NCBI GenBank assembly: GCA_012184525.1
Contig: WOFQ01000120.1
Location: 1-40,567 of the forward strand
Direction: 5' to 3'
DNA length: 40,567 nt
DNA from: Xenoacremonium recifei
Taxonomy: Eukaryota > Ascomycota > Sordariomycetes > Hypocreales > Nectriaceae
The notes beneath the pieces are model-generated. The model searched no databases, had not been told where the DNA came from, and worked only from the letters and a program-made list of their open reading frames with translations. Within the stretch, counting starts at the first letter, position 1. Each line of letters begins with the position of its first letter. The position numbers were made by a program, and so were the translations under genes. Positions 1 through 11,124 of the stretch are shown here, piece by piece.

Positions 1-2355
1 GTTTTTTCCCCAACTAAGGGACGGAGCCCTTAGTTGGGCTGTGTGGTTGACCCACCCGAGACCAACGGGTAGAACTTGGCGAAGGCGATTCCGGCAAGAG
101 ATCACTTTGAACCTGAGCATTATGTCAGAACGGGCTCAGACAGCTGTGTTTGAATTACTACAGTAAGAGGCGACGTGCTTTTGGACTTGAAATACTCCGT
201 AGTCTATCTAGTGAGGGCCTCCTATGTTTGATACATATCGGAGGACCCAATCTTCGAGCAAGTCGAGGTTTTAAAGGACATTCTAATCTTGGACATGCTT
301 ACCTACGGAATCGCGTTTCATTTCTGAAGTGCAAAGGCTCTTCACTACTAACTCCTACAGCACTAAAATTAGCAAGATGTTCCCGTGAATGGCGGTAGCG
401 GGGAACCTCACATTCATAGAGGTTCTATACACCTCACTCGGCCATATTCACACGGATACCCCCTTTCAGCAGTTTTATACTAAAAGTGCACCACTATTAA
501 TGCTCAAGTGTTTCTGCCAGCTTACAGTTAGTTACTGACCCTGGACTGCTGTTGGTACGTCATGATTATCCTGTCTTGACGAGATTAATTCAGGATATGG
601 GCACTATGCATATTGCAACCCTGCAGAAAGCGACATTAATTACCAGATACTAGTCCTATCCAGTCCTGATTATGGCCAAAACTTTCGCAGTATGTTTGAT
701 GTTGGAACTCAGGTGTCCTGAAAAATCCCGTTAATATCATGGATAAAAAGAATTCTCAAAAGGACCAAATTCATGCGACTTGCCCTGTGCACGGCTGCAA
801 TGAAAGCCCCGCTGTCGGAAAATTGACCGTGCGAGTAAAATGTAATAAAGTATTCGGCAAATTGGTTACCGGAGAATCTCAGAAGATCGGAAGCTCGAAG
901 CTCGGAACGGCCGGTGCCTTCCAACTGAGCAATATCACAACTAAGGACCTATACTTCAAAGATACAATGGATATATTACAACTAGGTTGCGCTCGAGGTA
1001 CACCACATACATCTAATAATAACCTGTGGCTCTCACTAACCCATGCTAAGATTTTCAACTCAATCTTTCTTGCTGCGAATGACAGTGTCAAAAGACCCTG
1101 TGTCAACTTCATCCGCATGCATGATGGTCCGCTTTAAACACTAAAAGTATGAAGTTGGTAACAGCCCACAGGAGAGAACAAGTTCAGACTTTCCAGAAAG
1201 ACGCTAACCCAGACAATTCCGCCATACTCTTCTTAACCTATATTTTTCTCTGTGTTCCACGTCGTAGGCCTCACAAGACTTGTTCAACCAACTTCAAGAC
1301 CACATCAAAAAGCGCTCATATCGGTAGGCGAATATCTTCCTCATGATCCAACCTGTTGAGCCGCTTTCAAAATAAGTTTATGACTGCCTTGGAGAATCTT
1401 CAAAGAGTCTGGATCTAGAAAGACGCAGGTTCAAAGCTGAGATTCACGCCACTGTAACGGCGATAAGCTATATAGTACATGCGCTCGATCATATCTACTT
1501 TCATGCTATATGCTATATTTTGACGTAAAACATCTCATTCGCGAAACCGCAATATAGAAACCAAATAAATATCGGGTAGACTTCCCTCTGCGCTCTTCCA
1601 ATTGCCTCCTGCCCAGCCCAAAAAACCAGGTAGCCAACCACACACCGCCGCGGTCATACTTCGAAAGTTGGTTTGAATCGGAATGAACACTGCTATAAAT
1701 TCAGAGTAAGGCGGTGAACCCCCAATAGCAGGGAGATATCCAACGAGTATTTCCCTGACTCCTCTCAGAGTCAAAACTGTGTTTGTCGAAGACAAGTTTA
1801 ACATCAACCTTTGGAATTTTGTAATTTGAGACGGCAGCCGAGGTATTGGATATGCTACTCGGTTCATAAACTCATAGTTTGAGTACTAGATATGTTAGAG
1901 ATATTATCAAAGGTCAATTATGCCGTTTCCGCCTTCTATTCTGGCATCTCATTGAGGTCACCCTCCAATCCAAATACATACAGAAATACGACGCGAACGG
2001 CAAAGGCATTGAAACACGGGATAAAAAAGCCCAACTAATTCAACACTATCCGGACAGTGGAATTCTTTGGGACGACTGCATCTGGTCTGTCACGCTATAA
2101 GGCCCTATTGCTGCTATTTTAGTTAAGGCGATGAGATCACAAATGCGATGTCTTGTCAATGTCATTCAGAGATAAATCAACTGCACGAGTTGTAGCTCTG
2201 TGGTCATTTTAAGGACTCAGTGGCTTCGAAGAACGACTACATGGCTTTTTTCTTTTTGTTTCTCGTATAATTCCAATCATTGTTTAAGAGAAGCCGGTTC
2301 CGTTGATCTCGGGGAAGAAGGTCTGGATGCCCTCCCTTGCATTGATGTTTTCTCA
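1..2355. other. Gene-poor left flank
   Basis: I see no convincing gene in this stretch. It contains a perfect hairpin at 9-38 (listed separately) and a few open frames, of which 739-1137 (+, 132 codons) and 1535-1867 (-, 110 codons) are the longest. Neither shows a recognisable domain, a plausible promoter or splice partners that would extend it. The sequence looks like intergenic or degraded DNA beyond the 3' end of the MFS gene. Confidence 0.5.
9..38. repeat. Perfect 12-bp-arm hairpin
   Basis: CCCAACTAAGGG (9-20) and its exact reverse complement CCCTTAGTTGGG (27-38) are separated by a 6-nt loop. A perfect 12-bp stem at the window edge is unlikely by chance and could be a transposon terminus (fold-back or Helitron-like hairpin) or an inverted-repeat relic. 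The flank to the left is outside the window, so its nature cannot be decided here. Confidence 0.6.
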
Positions 2356-4297
2356 CTATCCGATTTTTCCTTGATTTGCTGTCCTCCAAGCTTCTCCCCG
2401 AACGATCATCCACCAAATTACTAGAGCCCCTGTACTCGCCAGGACTGCCAGTCCAGTAAAAGTCCATCCGTTACCCTCGGCACGGATCAATGGATCTCCC
2501 AGTACAGTTCCGACGCAGGAGAAGATATTCCGGAGAAAGTTAGCGACAGCGACCCCATTGCTAGGCTTTCGGGGAGTAAACTCTGTCAGCATTGTAACCG
2601 CTAGCCCAAAGATGAGCATTGCTGAGAGCCCAAATATGAGTGTTGCTAGCATCTGCGGGTTTCCAATATTAGTTCCTGGCGCTGTAGATAATAATGATTG
2701 TGGAAAGATATAAGCGGTAAGTAGTGGGATTAAAGGGAGATTTAAAAAGAGAGGAAAAGAGACTGATACATACCGGTATAACCCAGAACGTTCCCCTGTC
2801 AGCACTCCAGCCATACCATATCAACGACATTGGAAATGCAACCGCAGCTACCCACGCGTTCTCCCTCATCCGCTCTTCAGGGAGGAAGATTAATTCATTG
2901 TTCTCATCATATCTGCTTTTTCTTCTAGCTTCTCGTGCCATAACATAGTCTGCCCATTTGCCGCTAAATAATGCTGAGATCAAGAATCCGAAGCCTGAAG
3001 GTATATAGATCAGACCGATCTTTGTGATGGAGAAGTTGTAGGGAGGTTTTGCGAAGACATCTTGGACTGAAATGTTGACTATGTAGAGGGTGCCAAATGC
3101 AAGAGCAGCATAATATGCTGTGAAAAGGATGGGAAGATGGCGAAGAAGTAAAGCAATCTTTAAGGGGTCGAGGAAGACTTGTTGGAGTCTACCGACTATC
3201 TTCTTAGTCTGGAATCGAGCAACCCAAGTGTGAAATCGAGTACCAATTTTGGTTTGACTTGTCTCATCTTCTTCATGCGAAATGGTTGGGAAATTCCGGA
3301 TTTGCCTAGGCTTTGTTGTCTCGGGTAGTGAAAATACGATAAGGATAAAAGTTACTACTCCATAGATCACAAGGAACCATTGAGTACTTCTCCAACCCCA
3401 ATGGGCTGTAAGGAAACTATCATCAGGGTTAGCGCTGGTTCATCGAGATGGACGACAACAAAGGAGGAGGTAGGAGACTTACCCTCCTATAATGGGAGCA
3501 AGAAGTGGTCCACACAAGGGGCCAATATAAAACCGCCCCATTGCCTTGCCCCTTTCCAATGGCTCCCAAATATCCGCCAAAGTTCCGGCTCCCACGGCTT
3601 GGACTGAGGCTCCGGCGCCACCAGAGAGCATACGCATTGCAATGAAGACGCTTATAGAGTTTGCTATCGATGAAAGTATTGCAAAAAGGACAAAGAAGGC
3701 AATGGACGTGATATATGTTGTTCGACGGCCGGCACCTTCGCTGAAGTTTGACCACCACAAAGGAAAGACGGAAATGCTGAGCATATAGAGGGCTACCGTG
3801 AGACTGGTTACAGTAGCACTAGCATTGAGATCTCGAGCTATTTCGACAAGAGCCGCTTGAAGAATACTTTTAGCAGTTGCGCGTGATGTGCCTTTGTCAA
3901 TGAAGCACTTACGATATATGATAGCGCTACCAAGGGATGTAGCAGCGGCGGCAAAAGCTACAACGAATGTAATGAACCATTTTATCCTTTGGGGGTAGAG
4001 ATATGGATCGTCAATTTCAGCTAGAATGGTCAGGGAAGCAAATAGACCTCTTCTGTCTGACCCAGGGACACTGATAGGCGCCTGTTGCAAAGTCCGATCT
4101 AACTCGAGGGTAGCATCGGTGACTGTGGCATCATCTAAATGCCTCTGTGAGACATGGTTTGTTGCTCCAAAACTTCCCTGCGTGTCCAGTAAGGGGTATG
4201 GCACTGATTCTGCCTCCGGTTGAGTTTTATTTGTACGTGTCTCCATTGCGATGATTGAAAACTGAAGACGAGCTGACTGCTTGAACTTTTCATTCAT
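2356..4297 (-). CDS. MFS transporter, DHA1 drug:H+ antiporter type (four exons)
   Basis: Predicted 12-span major facilitator carrier of the plasma membrane, about 565 aa (548 aa if the second ATG at 4246 is used). Exons read 4297-3913, 3855-3483, 3416-2774 and 2652-2356, all in frame. The first 57-nt intron is a multiple of three without a stop, but removing it restores the family-typical YPALVEIARDLN. Visible signatures are a soluble N-terminal tail of about 90 residues, a motif-A-like FSEGAGRRTTY after TM2, the antiporter motif C (GPLCGPLLAPIIGG) at TM5, and a long central loop. These match fungal DHA1/Qdr-like carriers. The substrate cannot be read from sequence. The gene is divergent from the RidA gene, so it may export or import an amino-acid-derived compound of this cluster or confer resistance to one. 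Family assignment is firm; substrate is unknown. Confidence 0.9.
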
Positions 4298-4612
4298 TTC
4301 TTGATCAATCGAAGAACGACAATTGCTGAGATTTTTATAGAAAGCTCGTTATCAGAGAGGAATGCTGTTTGAAAAGAGGAAATGTGAAAGCGAGATCGGC
4401 CATGACTCATCCGGATAATAAATCCCTTCCAGATATTCGAACCTGTTAGCTGAGAGAAAGGTAGGAAGTAGTCAGGTGTAATTCTCCATTAGGGTTTAAT
4501 GGCTCCGAGGAGTATCATATCTTACACTTATTACACATAATAATGCGAATCCATTAAGACTACTTAAGAGCCGAATTCTGGGTCCTTTGAGTGCGGCATT
4601 ATAATGTATGAG

Positions 4613-4624
4613 GTGGGGTTACGA
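4613..4624 (+). promoter_or_regulatory. Cluster motif copy GTGGGGTTACGA
   Basis: Exact match to the 12-mer that is repeated in the regulator/permease promoter at 7909-7938. It is followed after 3 nt by GTGGGAGAGAG, which could be a degenerate second half of the tandem arrangement. It lies about 316 bp from the MFS start and 333 bp from the RidA start. The role as a binding site is inferred from recurrence only. Confidence 0.5.
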
Positions 4625-4669
4625 GAAGTGGGAGAGAGTTACCAGGACGTGTTTCCAGAATGGGAATCG

Positions 4670-4681
4670 GTGGGGCTACGA
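4670..4681 (+). promoter_or_regulatory. Cluster motif copy GTGGGGCTACGA
   Basis: One mismatch (T to C at position 7) from GTGGGGTTACGA, same orientation as the copy at 4613. It is the second copy in the MFS/RidA intergenic region. Function is inferred. Confidence 0.45.
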
Positions 4682-4956
4682 TATCTCGATCATAAGGTAT
4701 TTGTACGGAGTATGCTGGGCTGAACTTCTGGCAATCGGAAAATTACAGTTAAAACGCTCGATATCTGATCGTCTATGCTGTTATTTAGGAGATAATCGGC
4801 GTCGTATAGCAAGGTTTAGATAGCGATCCAAGATGAAGAAAGAGAGACATAAGACCACTAAAACTCCTCCATTCTCCAGTTCTGCTTAGAGAAGATAACA
4901 GCAAATCTTCCTGACCTCTTGCATTAGCCCCCTTTTCTGAATCTATCGTCACCAAA

Positions 4957-5543
4957 ATGTCTACTAATCGACAAATCATCACATCCAAAAACGCCCCTGG
5001 CCCGGCACCGCACAATTCTCAGGCAATTGCTAGCAATGGTACATTTATCTTTATCAGCGGCCAGATGGGCTTAGACGTGAAGACCGACAAACTTGTTGAA
5101 GGACCGGTCCAAAACCGCGTCGTCAGTTCTTCATTCAAAACTTACAGAAAGAGAGAATTGACTGAGCTAGCGCGTTGCATTATCGAACATTGAGGCAATT
5201 CTGAACGAGGCTGGAAGTCATCTCGGGAATATAGTCAAGGTTTGTACCGTCAAGCTTCTTAAAGAATGACATCTAACGACTTTAGTGTAATGTCTACATT
5301 ACAGATATGGCCACGTACGGCGAGGTGAATGAAGCTTGTACGTCATTGAATCTATATTGCGTGATAATACTAACGATCTCGGAAGACACGGCCTTTCTTC
5401 CCGACCCTAAGCCTGCTCGAACGTGTGTCTGCGTTCGGGAACTACCAAGAGGAACGGATGTAATAGAAGCCCGACAATGTCCAATCCCGTACGAGTGGCT
5501 GAATGTTTTCTAGGTTGAAATAGAATGCATCGCTCAGCTGTAA
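4957..5543 (+). CDS. RidA/YjgF/YER057c-family 2-imino acid deaminase (five exons)
   Basis: Encodes a 129-aa protein, the normal length for the Rid family, which hydrolyses reactive 2-imino acids to keto acids plus ammonia. Exons are 4957-5121, 5171-5239, 5286-5337, 5386-5459 and 5514-5543; the introns (46-54 nt) have good donors and acceptors and every junction restores family sequence. Visible hallmarks are SGQMGLD near residue 31, LSNIEAILNEAGS, ITDMATYGEVNEAY, the substrate-carboxylate Arg107 in KPARTCV, and the C-terminal GTDVEIECIAQL with Glu122. The aromatic residue usual in the GPYSQA motif is Asn here (PHNSQA). The last exon is only nine codons plus stop, so reading through the last intron would give a false C-terminus. 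Its neighbour, a D-amino-acid oxidase, makes exactly the class of imine that Rid proteins remove, which supports a shared pathway. Confidence 0.93.
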
Positions 5544-5950
5544 ATAGATCTAGATGAGATATCTCGTTCTTGAGAAGCTAATTATTTACAGAGCCGTTAA
5601 AGCGCAACAGCTCTCATCAAAGATGTAACGTTTTATATGGTGATAGGGGGAGATCTGGATTATTCATGGATGGGTGCATGGATCTTGAAATCTCGATGAT
5701 ATTGGTATTATTATTGAGAAGGATTCAATCGAAATATGAATCTGCGGGTTCGAAATGCTTTCTAGAAAAGACTTTTGTATTATGACAATAAGATCTAGAT
5801 GTAATGCGGACTCCCGTACAACGCCCTGTTTCTGCTACGTACTCACCCATTACCATCCTAGTTCTTCAGGCCTGAATAAATTGATCTATAACAGTTTTGG
5901 TGATACTTAAGTTCGTGACACACACAAAAGCAAACAGGATACTGTAATTG
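5544..5950. other. Intergenic region, convergent 3' ends
   Basis: About 400 bp between the RidA stop and the regulator stop, with genes converging on it. It must hold both 3' untranslated regions. I see no gene, repeat or RNA in it. Confidence 0.5.
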
Positions 5951-7701
5951 TTACCATTTTAGGTCCACACTCTTCAACATTCTTGCCGCATATTTTCCGT
6001 TCTCCAATGTCTGATACCGTAAGACACCACGACGTTGAAGCGAGGAGTATAGAAAGCTATAAACACGCACTCTTGCACTTTCAGGGATCCAAACAGAACT
6101 CTCCTGGCAGCCCACTTCTTCGACATCTGTCACCCATCGCCCGATGCTGACAGCCATCAAATTATCCCAGGAACCTTCCCGGCATGAATAGGCCTCGAGG
6201 ATTGCAAGGGCTTCTCCCCGAAGAGATTTCCGACGGCAAAAGATAACGACATAAAGTAATGTTGGCAGCATACTTATGTCGAATTTAAATCGCAACTTTT
6301 CAGCTCGGTTCGTCGGGCACACGTTGTGCAACACGGATCTAGCCAGAGCTACGATTTCGGCGTAGTCCAAATAATACTTGTCGTACACCAGCTCTGTCTC
6401 ACATATCGATCCTATACATACCGACCGGGCTATTAGCGATCGCATCTTGATAATTGTAGCCCCCAGATAGTCTGATTTTCCTGCTCGGGTTCTCGAACGA
6501 GCCAAGACGGCTTCAAATGCAAGAGACCATTTCCTTACAATAGAAAAATGCTCCTCTATGACTGAATAAACTGATGGGTCCATTTCCTTTGATGATCGAA
6601 ACACGCAACATGGTGTACAGTTGACGGTTGAAAAGGTCACATCCGCTACTATTCTCGATCGTTCGATGCGTCCTTCAACCATCTCCCAGAATATCTTGGC
6701 ATCCTTCAAGGTCGAGAACTCTTGCGGTATATATTTGATTGCCTGATCCACATCGTCGTTCATCTTGTATGTATTCCCGATATATGCCACTCCAACTCGT
6801 TGTCGAAGACGAATAAATGCGTGGATTAGATCATCTTCCAGGATTTCCGGAGACGGTGACAAAATGCCTGATCCTGGAAGTATGGCGTTCGGCGGTCGTG
6901 CTTCCTGCAACCAGTTCCAGAGAAGATTATTTCCAGCAAGGGCTTGAATATTTCCAGCCTCATGATTTCCGATGTAGCTCTCAAAGCAGATGGTAAGAAG
7001 ACAAAATATCAAGGCCTTCCGGACATTTTGGCTCGATTCCGTAGCAAGCTCATATTTCATAGCTTTGATCGCCCTCTGATACTGACTGAGAGCAATGTTG
7101 TAGTGTACCTCAGACTCATGCTTCATGATGCCAAAGCAATGAGTCCTTGGTTGAATCTTGTAGCCAGGTTCTTCTGATTCTGCAATCCTGTCAAGTGCGG
7201 CAATGGCAACGACGATGTGTCGCATGGAGCAATTTATTAGACATGCTTGTGGCACGATTGAGGTCCAAATGACTGAGGCCACGTTGCCGGATAGCTTTTT
7301 GGAAGTGTGGTGAAGAAAAAAGTCAAAATAGGCCTGCTGCGTGTCCGTTTCGAAGACCATCATTGTTGGATGTGGAAGCAATGCACCCAATTGGACACTG
7401 CAGCTTCGATTGCAAGCCTTTGTAGAATTGACCTTGTTTGGTAGAGTCACTGGTAGTGCTTTGTATCCGCCACAGATTCGTCCTAGTTTCTGGCAGTTAT
7501 TGCAAGCGGGTTTTTCTTCATCGCATTTAACGTGTCGAACTCTACACATCGTGTCAGCAGGGGGAAGACCGGCCATGGAAGACTAAGATACAAACTGGGC
7601 ATCCAGCTAAAGAGTCGTACGTACTTGCAAGTAATACAGCCTGATCGCACCTTGCATGTGCTGGCTCGCGATAACCACGGCTTCGCACCGCTGTCAGCCA
7701 T
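5951..7701 (-). CDS. Zn2Cys6 fungal transcription factor (two exons)
   Basis: Encodes about 555 aa. Exon 1 is 7701-7625; an 83-nt intron with donor GTACGT and acceptor TGTAG splits the zinc cluster; exon 2 is 7541-5951. The spliced N-terminus gives a canonical Zn2Cys6 binuclear cluster with Cys22, Cys25, Cys32, Cys39, Cys42 and Cys49 (CITCKVRHVKCDEEKPACNN, then C at the end of QKLGRIC). The rest is a helical middle-homology region resembling the Fungal_trans_2 class, with SGNVASVIWTSIVPQA and MRHIVVAIAALD near residues 110-150. It acts in the nucleus as a DNA-binding regulator. It is divergent from the amino acid permease and sits centrally in the cluster, so it is the best candidate pathway-specific activator. 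The shared tandem GTGGGGTTACGA motif could be its target, though that motif lacks a clear CGG pair. Confidence 0.92.
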
Positions 7702-7908
7702 TGTGTCGTGTCCAAAAATAACTCCACAGTCTAAAGGAGTTTCGGTACGAATTGACTTGCGTGATGGAGCAACCTGATAGTGTGTAGGTTCCGCCTATGC
7801 AACGTGATTTCAGGGAGCTGGAAACTTCAATGTTGGGCGGGGAGTTTTTCGCGCAGATTATCAATGTTTATGCCTCTTAACCGGAACATCTTCTTAGCTT
7901 TATCAGTT

Positions 7909-7938
7909 TGTGGGGTTACGAAGATGTGGGGTTACGAA
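7909..7938 (+). promoter_or_regulatory. Tandem direct repeat of TGTGGGGTTACGAA
   Basis: Two perfect 14-bp copies at 7909-7922 and 7925-7938, with start-to-start spacing of 16 bp. The same 16-bp periodicity, on the opposite strand, occurs upstream of the D-amino-acid oxidase. This is the best-preserved copy of the candidate regulatory element of the cluster. Confidence 0.6.
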
Positions 7939-8134
7939 CCCGAGTCAGGACCAAGAGACCGGAAGTAGGAGAGAGAAGATAGTGTTATCCTGAACATGGT
8001 AAATAGTGGACCGAATGGTGGATAGAGTGCTTCACACTAGGTACTCTACCTGACATGTCTCGTATCTAGTTGTCGAAGGTCTCGATTAAAATTCCGTACA
8101 AATTGGCCGCCCTTGGAAGATTTGCGGGGTCAAG

Positions 8135-8142
8135 TATAAATA
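8135..8142 (+). promoter_or_regulatory. TATA box (TATAAATA) of the permease gene
   Basis: TATAAATA lies 118 bp upstream of the permease ATG, a plausible distance for a fungal core promoter with a leader of some tens of bases. Confidence 0.55.
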
Positions 8143-8259
8143 GTGGCTCGTCGCATAGAACAGGAGATTTGTGTCGAATCGTTCCATTCCATTGGACTCC
8201 GTTGCATCTTTCGTACCCTCCCCTTCGTGCTACCAGTAAGAGCGCCCAAACCCATAAAA

Positions 8260-10465
8260 ATGCACGATATCAAGATGACTATTCATGCAAGTCCCAATGG
8301 TGAAGAAAAAGTTGGAGTCACTCCTCTTCGACGGACCAGTTTGGATGCAGTGAGCATCAACCCAGCGGGATTTACCTTGAACCATGGTCAAAGCCCACTA
8401 CATCGAAAGCTGGAAGGGAGACACATGCAGATGATTGCAATGTAAGATTGTTTCATAGACGCGGAATGTATGAGGAAATGAGATCAACTAACGCAGACGA
8501 AGCGGTGGTGCTATTGGGGCAGGTCTCTTCATTGGCAGTGGCAATGCTTTTCAAACCGGAGGCCCGGCCGCCGTGTTTATTGGTTTTCTAATTATAAGTC
8601 AGTATTAAAGAACCCAAACTGAAGTCCTAAAACTAATGCATCAATAGGTGTCATGATGTTTGTTACCTTTTTATCAACATTTCGTGGTACCTGTTATTTG
8701 TTTGCAGATATTCTGACCACTATGTGATAGGTTCTTGATGATGCAAGCTCTTTCCGAAATGGCAGTGATGTACCCCATTAACGGTGCTTTTACCATGTAT
8801 ATTTGCAGATTGATTGACCCTTCTTGGGGATTTGCATGTGCATGGCAATACGGCATTGGCTGGCTCACCATTTTGCCTTTCGAAATTTCTGCAGCTTGTA
8901 ATGTACTGCTCATCTGGATCATATTATGTCTTCTAGTGCTGGTTCAAAGCTGACACAAATAAGATCATCCACTACTGGACAAGCCTTGTAAATGTTAACG
9001 ATTGCGCTTGGATCATTCCATTGCTTCTTGTTCTTGTTACCATTCAGTTCTTTGGGGTCAAGGGCTATGGGGAGGTAAGTTTAAACAACTAGATGCGAGT
9101 ATTCTTTTTGCTGAAGGTAGCAGGTTGAATTTGCACTCAGCTTGTTGAAGATTCTTGCGTGCATAGGTTTTATCATTCTTGCGATTATTATCGACGTTGG
9201 TGGAGTTTCGACTGACACTAGAGGCTACATCGGGTTTGAATACTGGTATAAATATATCTTACGATTGGCCCCTTACATCAGTAACTGATAAAGCTAATTT
9301 CCCCCAGGAGGTCTCCATATTCGGCTTTTTTGAACGGTTTCCATGGATTCTGTAGTGTCTTCGTTACAGCCTCATTTGCCTTTACTGGAACCGAACTTCC
9401 GGGACTCGCAGCTGCTGAGTCAGTAAACCCCAGGAAGGAGATTCCAAGAGCCTGTAAGCAGGTTATATGGCGTATTGGAATCTTCTATGTGGTTAACCTC
9501 TTCCTTGTCGGCCTCATCGCGCCCGCAAATAGTTCTCACTATAACGATATGGGAGGGGAAACTCGTCATTCACCATTTGTTATTGCTATTGAGATGGCGG
9601 GTATTAAGGTACTCCCTTCCATTTTCAATGCCATAATCTTGATTTCTGTTGAGAGTGTTGCCAACTCGTGCACATTTGCTTCAACTAGAACCTTCCAAGC
9701 ATTGGCTCAGCATGGTGAGTACAAGTGAGAACTAGCTGAAGTCTGTTTCTAACATACTGATATAGGCATGGGTCCCAAAATATTTGCCTATGTCGACGAA
9801 AAAGGTCGTCCCATTGTTGTCACAGTTCTCCAACTTTTATTCGGTTGTCTGGCTTTCCTTAATTTGGATGCCTCTGGAGGCGGCAATGTCTTTGATTGGC
9901 TTCTCGCCCTTTCCGGTCTATCCGCGTTCTTTATCTTTGGTAGTATTGCTGTGGCTCATATTCGCTTTCGCTCCGCATGGTTAGAGTCTTAGTTGATGTT
10001 TGTGTGATTCTTCTTTCTAAGTTCATCTATAGGCATCTGCAGGGTCACAACATTGATGAGCTCCCCTTCAAAGCGGCATTTGGCGTCTGGGGTTCTTACC
10101 TTTGTGCCGTCATGAACTTTATCTGCCTCTGCAGCTGGTTCTACATTGCACTATATCCCGTTGATGGTCCTAACCTAAACTTCAAAAGCTTCTTACAAAG
10201 CTACCTTGCAGGGCCCTTTCTTCTTCTACTATACCTAGGTTGGAAGATCTGGTCTTGGTTCAAGTATCCAGCACAAAGACCTCTCTATATAAGGATTGCC
10301 GATATCGAAATCTATACCGGAATGCGTGACATGGAGACTGATATCATTGCTCGATCAGTTCAATCGCAGGCTCCACAAGGACAGGCTACCGAGGCATCTC
10401 AGAAGTGCCACGGGAAGGGTGGGGTAAACAGATTGGTACAAGCCTTTCTGGCTCCTCTGTTTTGA
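8260..10465 (+). CDS. Amino acid permease, AAT/YAT family (nine exons)
   Basis: Encodes an about 581-aa plasma-membrane amino acid:H+ symporter with 12 predicted spans. Exons are 8260-8441, 8503-8597, 8648-8657, 8731-8902, 8964-9074, 9124-9245, 9308-9714, 9766-9979 and 10033-10465, all in frame. Conserved landmarks are LHRKLEGRHMQMIAI followed by GGAIGAGLFIGSG (TM1), ALSEMAVMYPINGAFTMY, RLIDPSWGFA, GYGEVEF, FTGTELPGLAAAES with NPRKEIPRA (typical loop), SVANSCTFASTRTFQALAQHG, and the C-terminal permease block. The acceptor at 8502 was preferred to 8496 because it gives the family-standard IAIGGAIG. Exon 3 is a 10-nt micro-exon required to obtain SVMMFLMMQALSEM. Gene is convergent with the D-amino-acid oxidase and divergent from the regulator. 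The specific amino acid carried is not determinable; given the neighbour, D-amino acids or small neutral amino acids are reasonable. Confidence 0.94.
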
Positions 10466-11124
10466 TATAAGTTTTCATCTTGGAACTACACCCACACTTG
10501 GATTTCTAGGTAGCAGCGTCGATCAAATTCTCATCAAAGGGGTGGGATAGGCTGTAGATCTGAGCCCTACCTGTCACAGGCTTTCTCCAAACCTGGAATG
10601 CTAAACATTGTTATGTGATGGATATTCTCATAGATTTATATTATGTATATGGTGCGTGTCCGAAGTTGTTGAATAGTGTATCTGATAACTATAGTTATAT
10701 GCTTTCTTGAACTTTACCCGAGTTTCTTGAATGTTTTTCCACCTGTGTTAATCTCCCCAGTTTCATACAAATCTATCCATGTATAAGATACTTCCTCTGC
10801 TGAGAGCATGTTCTCTTGCACTTCTTTTTAATAGATGAATGTGTAATACTCTCGGTTGGTATTATATGCAAGTCAGATAGCAAGTCCAATTTTACTGATC
10901 TCATAGCCAGCAGCTTTCGGCCATCTACTTCGTACTGTAATACTTTCTCGTTGAAGACTTCTTACTGTATTGAAAATGCTTAGGCATTATTATTTTCAAC
11001 TGTTCGGAATTTGAAATCCCTTCATTCACTCGTATAGTTATATTGCATTGGCGCACGAATCGGACATAATATGCACCATAGCTCAGTTCTATGCATAAGA
11101 ATAATATTAGATCGAGTATCTGGG
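10466..11124. other. Intergenic region, convergent 3' ends
   Basis: About 660 bp between the permease stop and the oxidase stop. It is AT-rich, and I see no gene, repeat or RNA in it beyond the expected 3' untranslated regions. Confidence 0.5.

Larger units (their letters stand above)
4298..4956. promoter_or_regulatory. Divergent promoter between MFS and RidA genes
   Basis: A 659-bp gene-free region separates two divergent start codons and must hold both promoters. It contains two copies of the cluster motif, GTGGGGTTACGA at 4613-4624 and GTGGGGCTACGA at 4670-4681. No clear TATA box was identified for either gene. Confidence 0.6.
7702..8259. promoter_or_regulatory. Divergent promoter between Zn2Cys6 regulator and permease
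   Basis: A 558-bp gene-free region between divergent start codons. It holds a tandem pair of the cluster motif (7909-7938) and a TATA box for the permease (8135-8142). The motif pair lies about 210-240 bp from the regulator ATG, so autoregulation is possible. Confidence 0.6.

Noticed and set aside
739..1137. 132-codon open frame as a gene
   Set aside because: No promoter, splice partner, domain or coding-like pattern; another frame is open over most of the same stretch on the opposite strand.
1535..1867. 110-codon minus-strand frame as a membrane protein
   Set aside because: Hydrophobic stretches are present but no family motif, no supporting splice sites and no partner exon; likely chance.
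8497..8502. Alternative acceptor adding two residues (RS) to the permease
   Set aside because: It keeps frame but breaks the conserved IAIGGAIG motif; the acceptor six bases later restores it.
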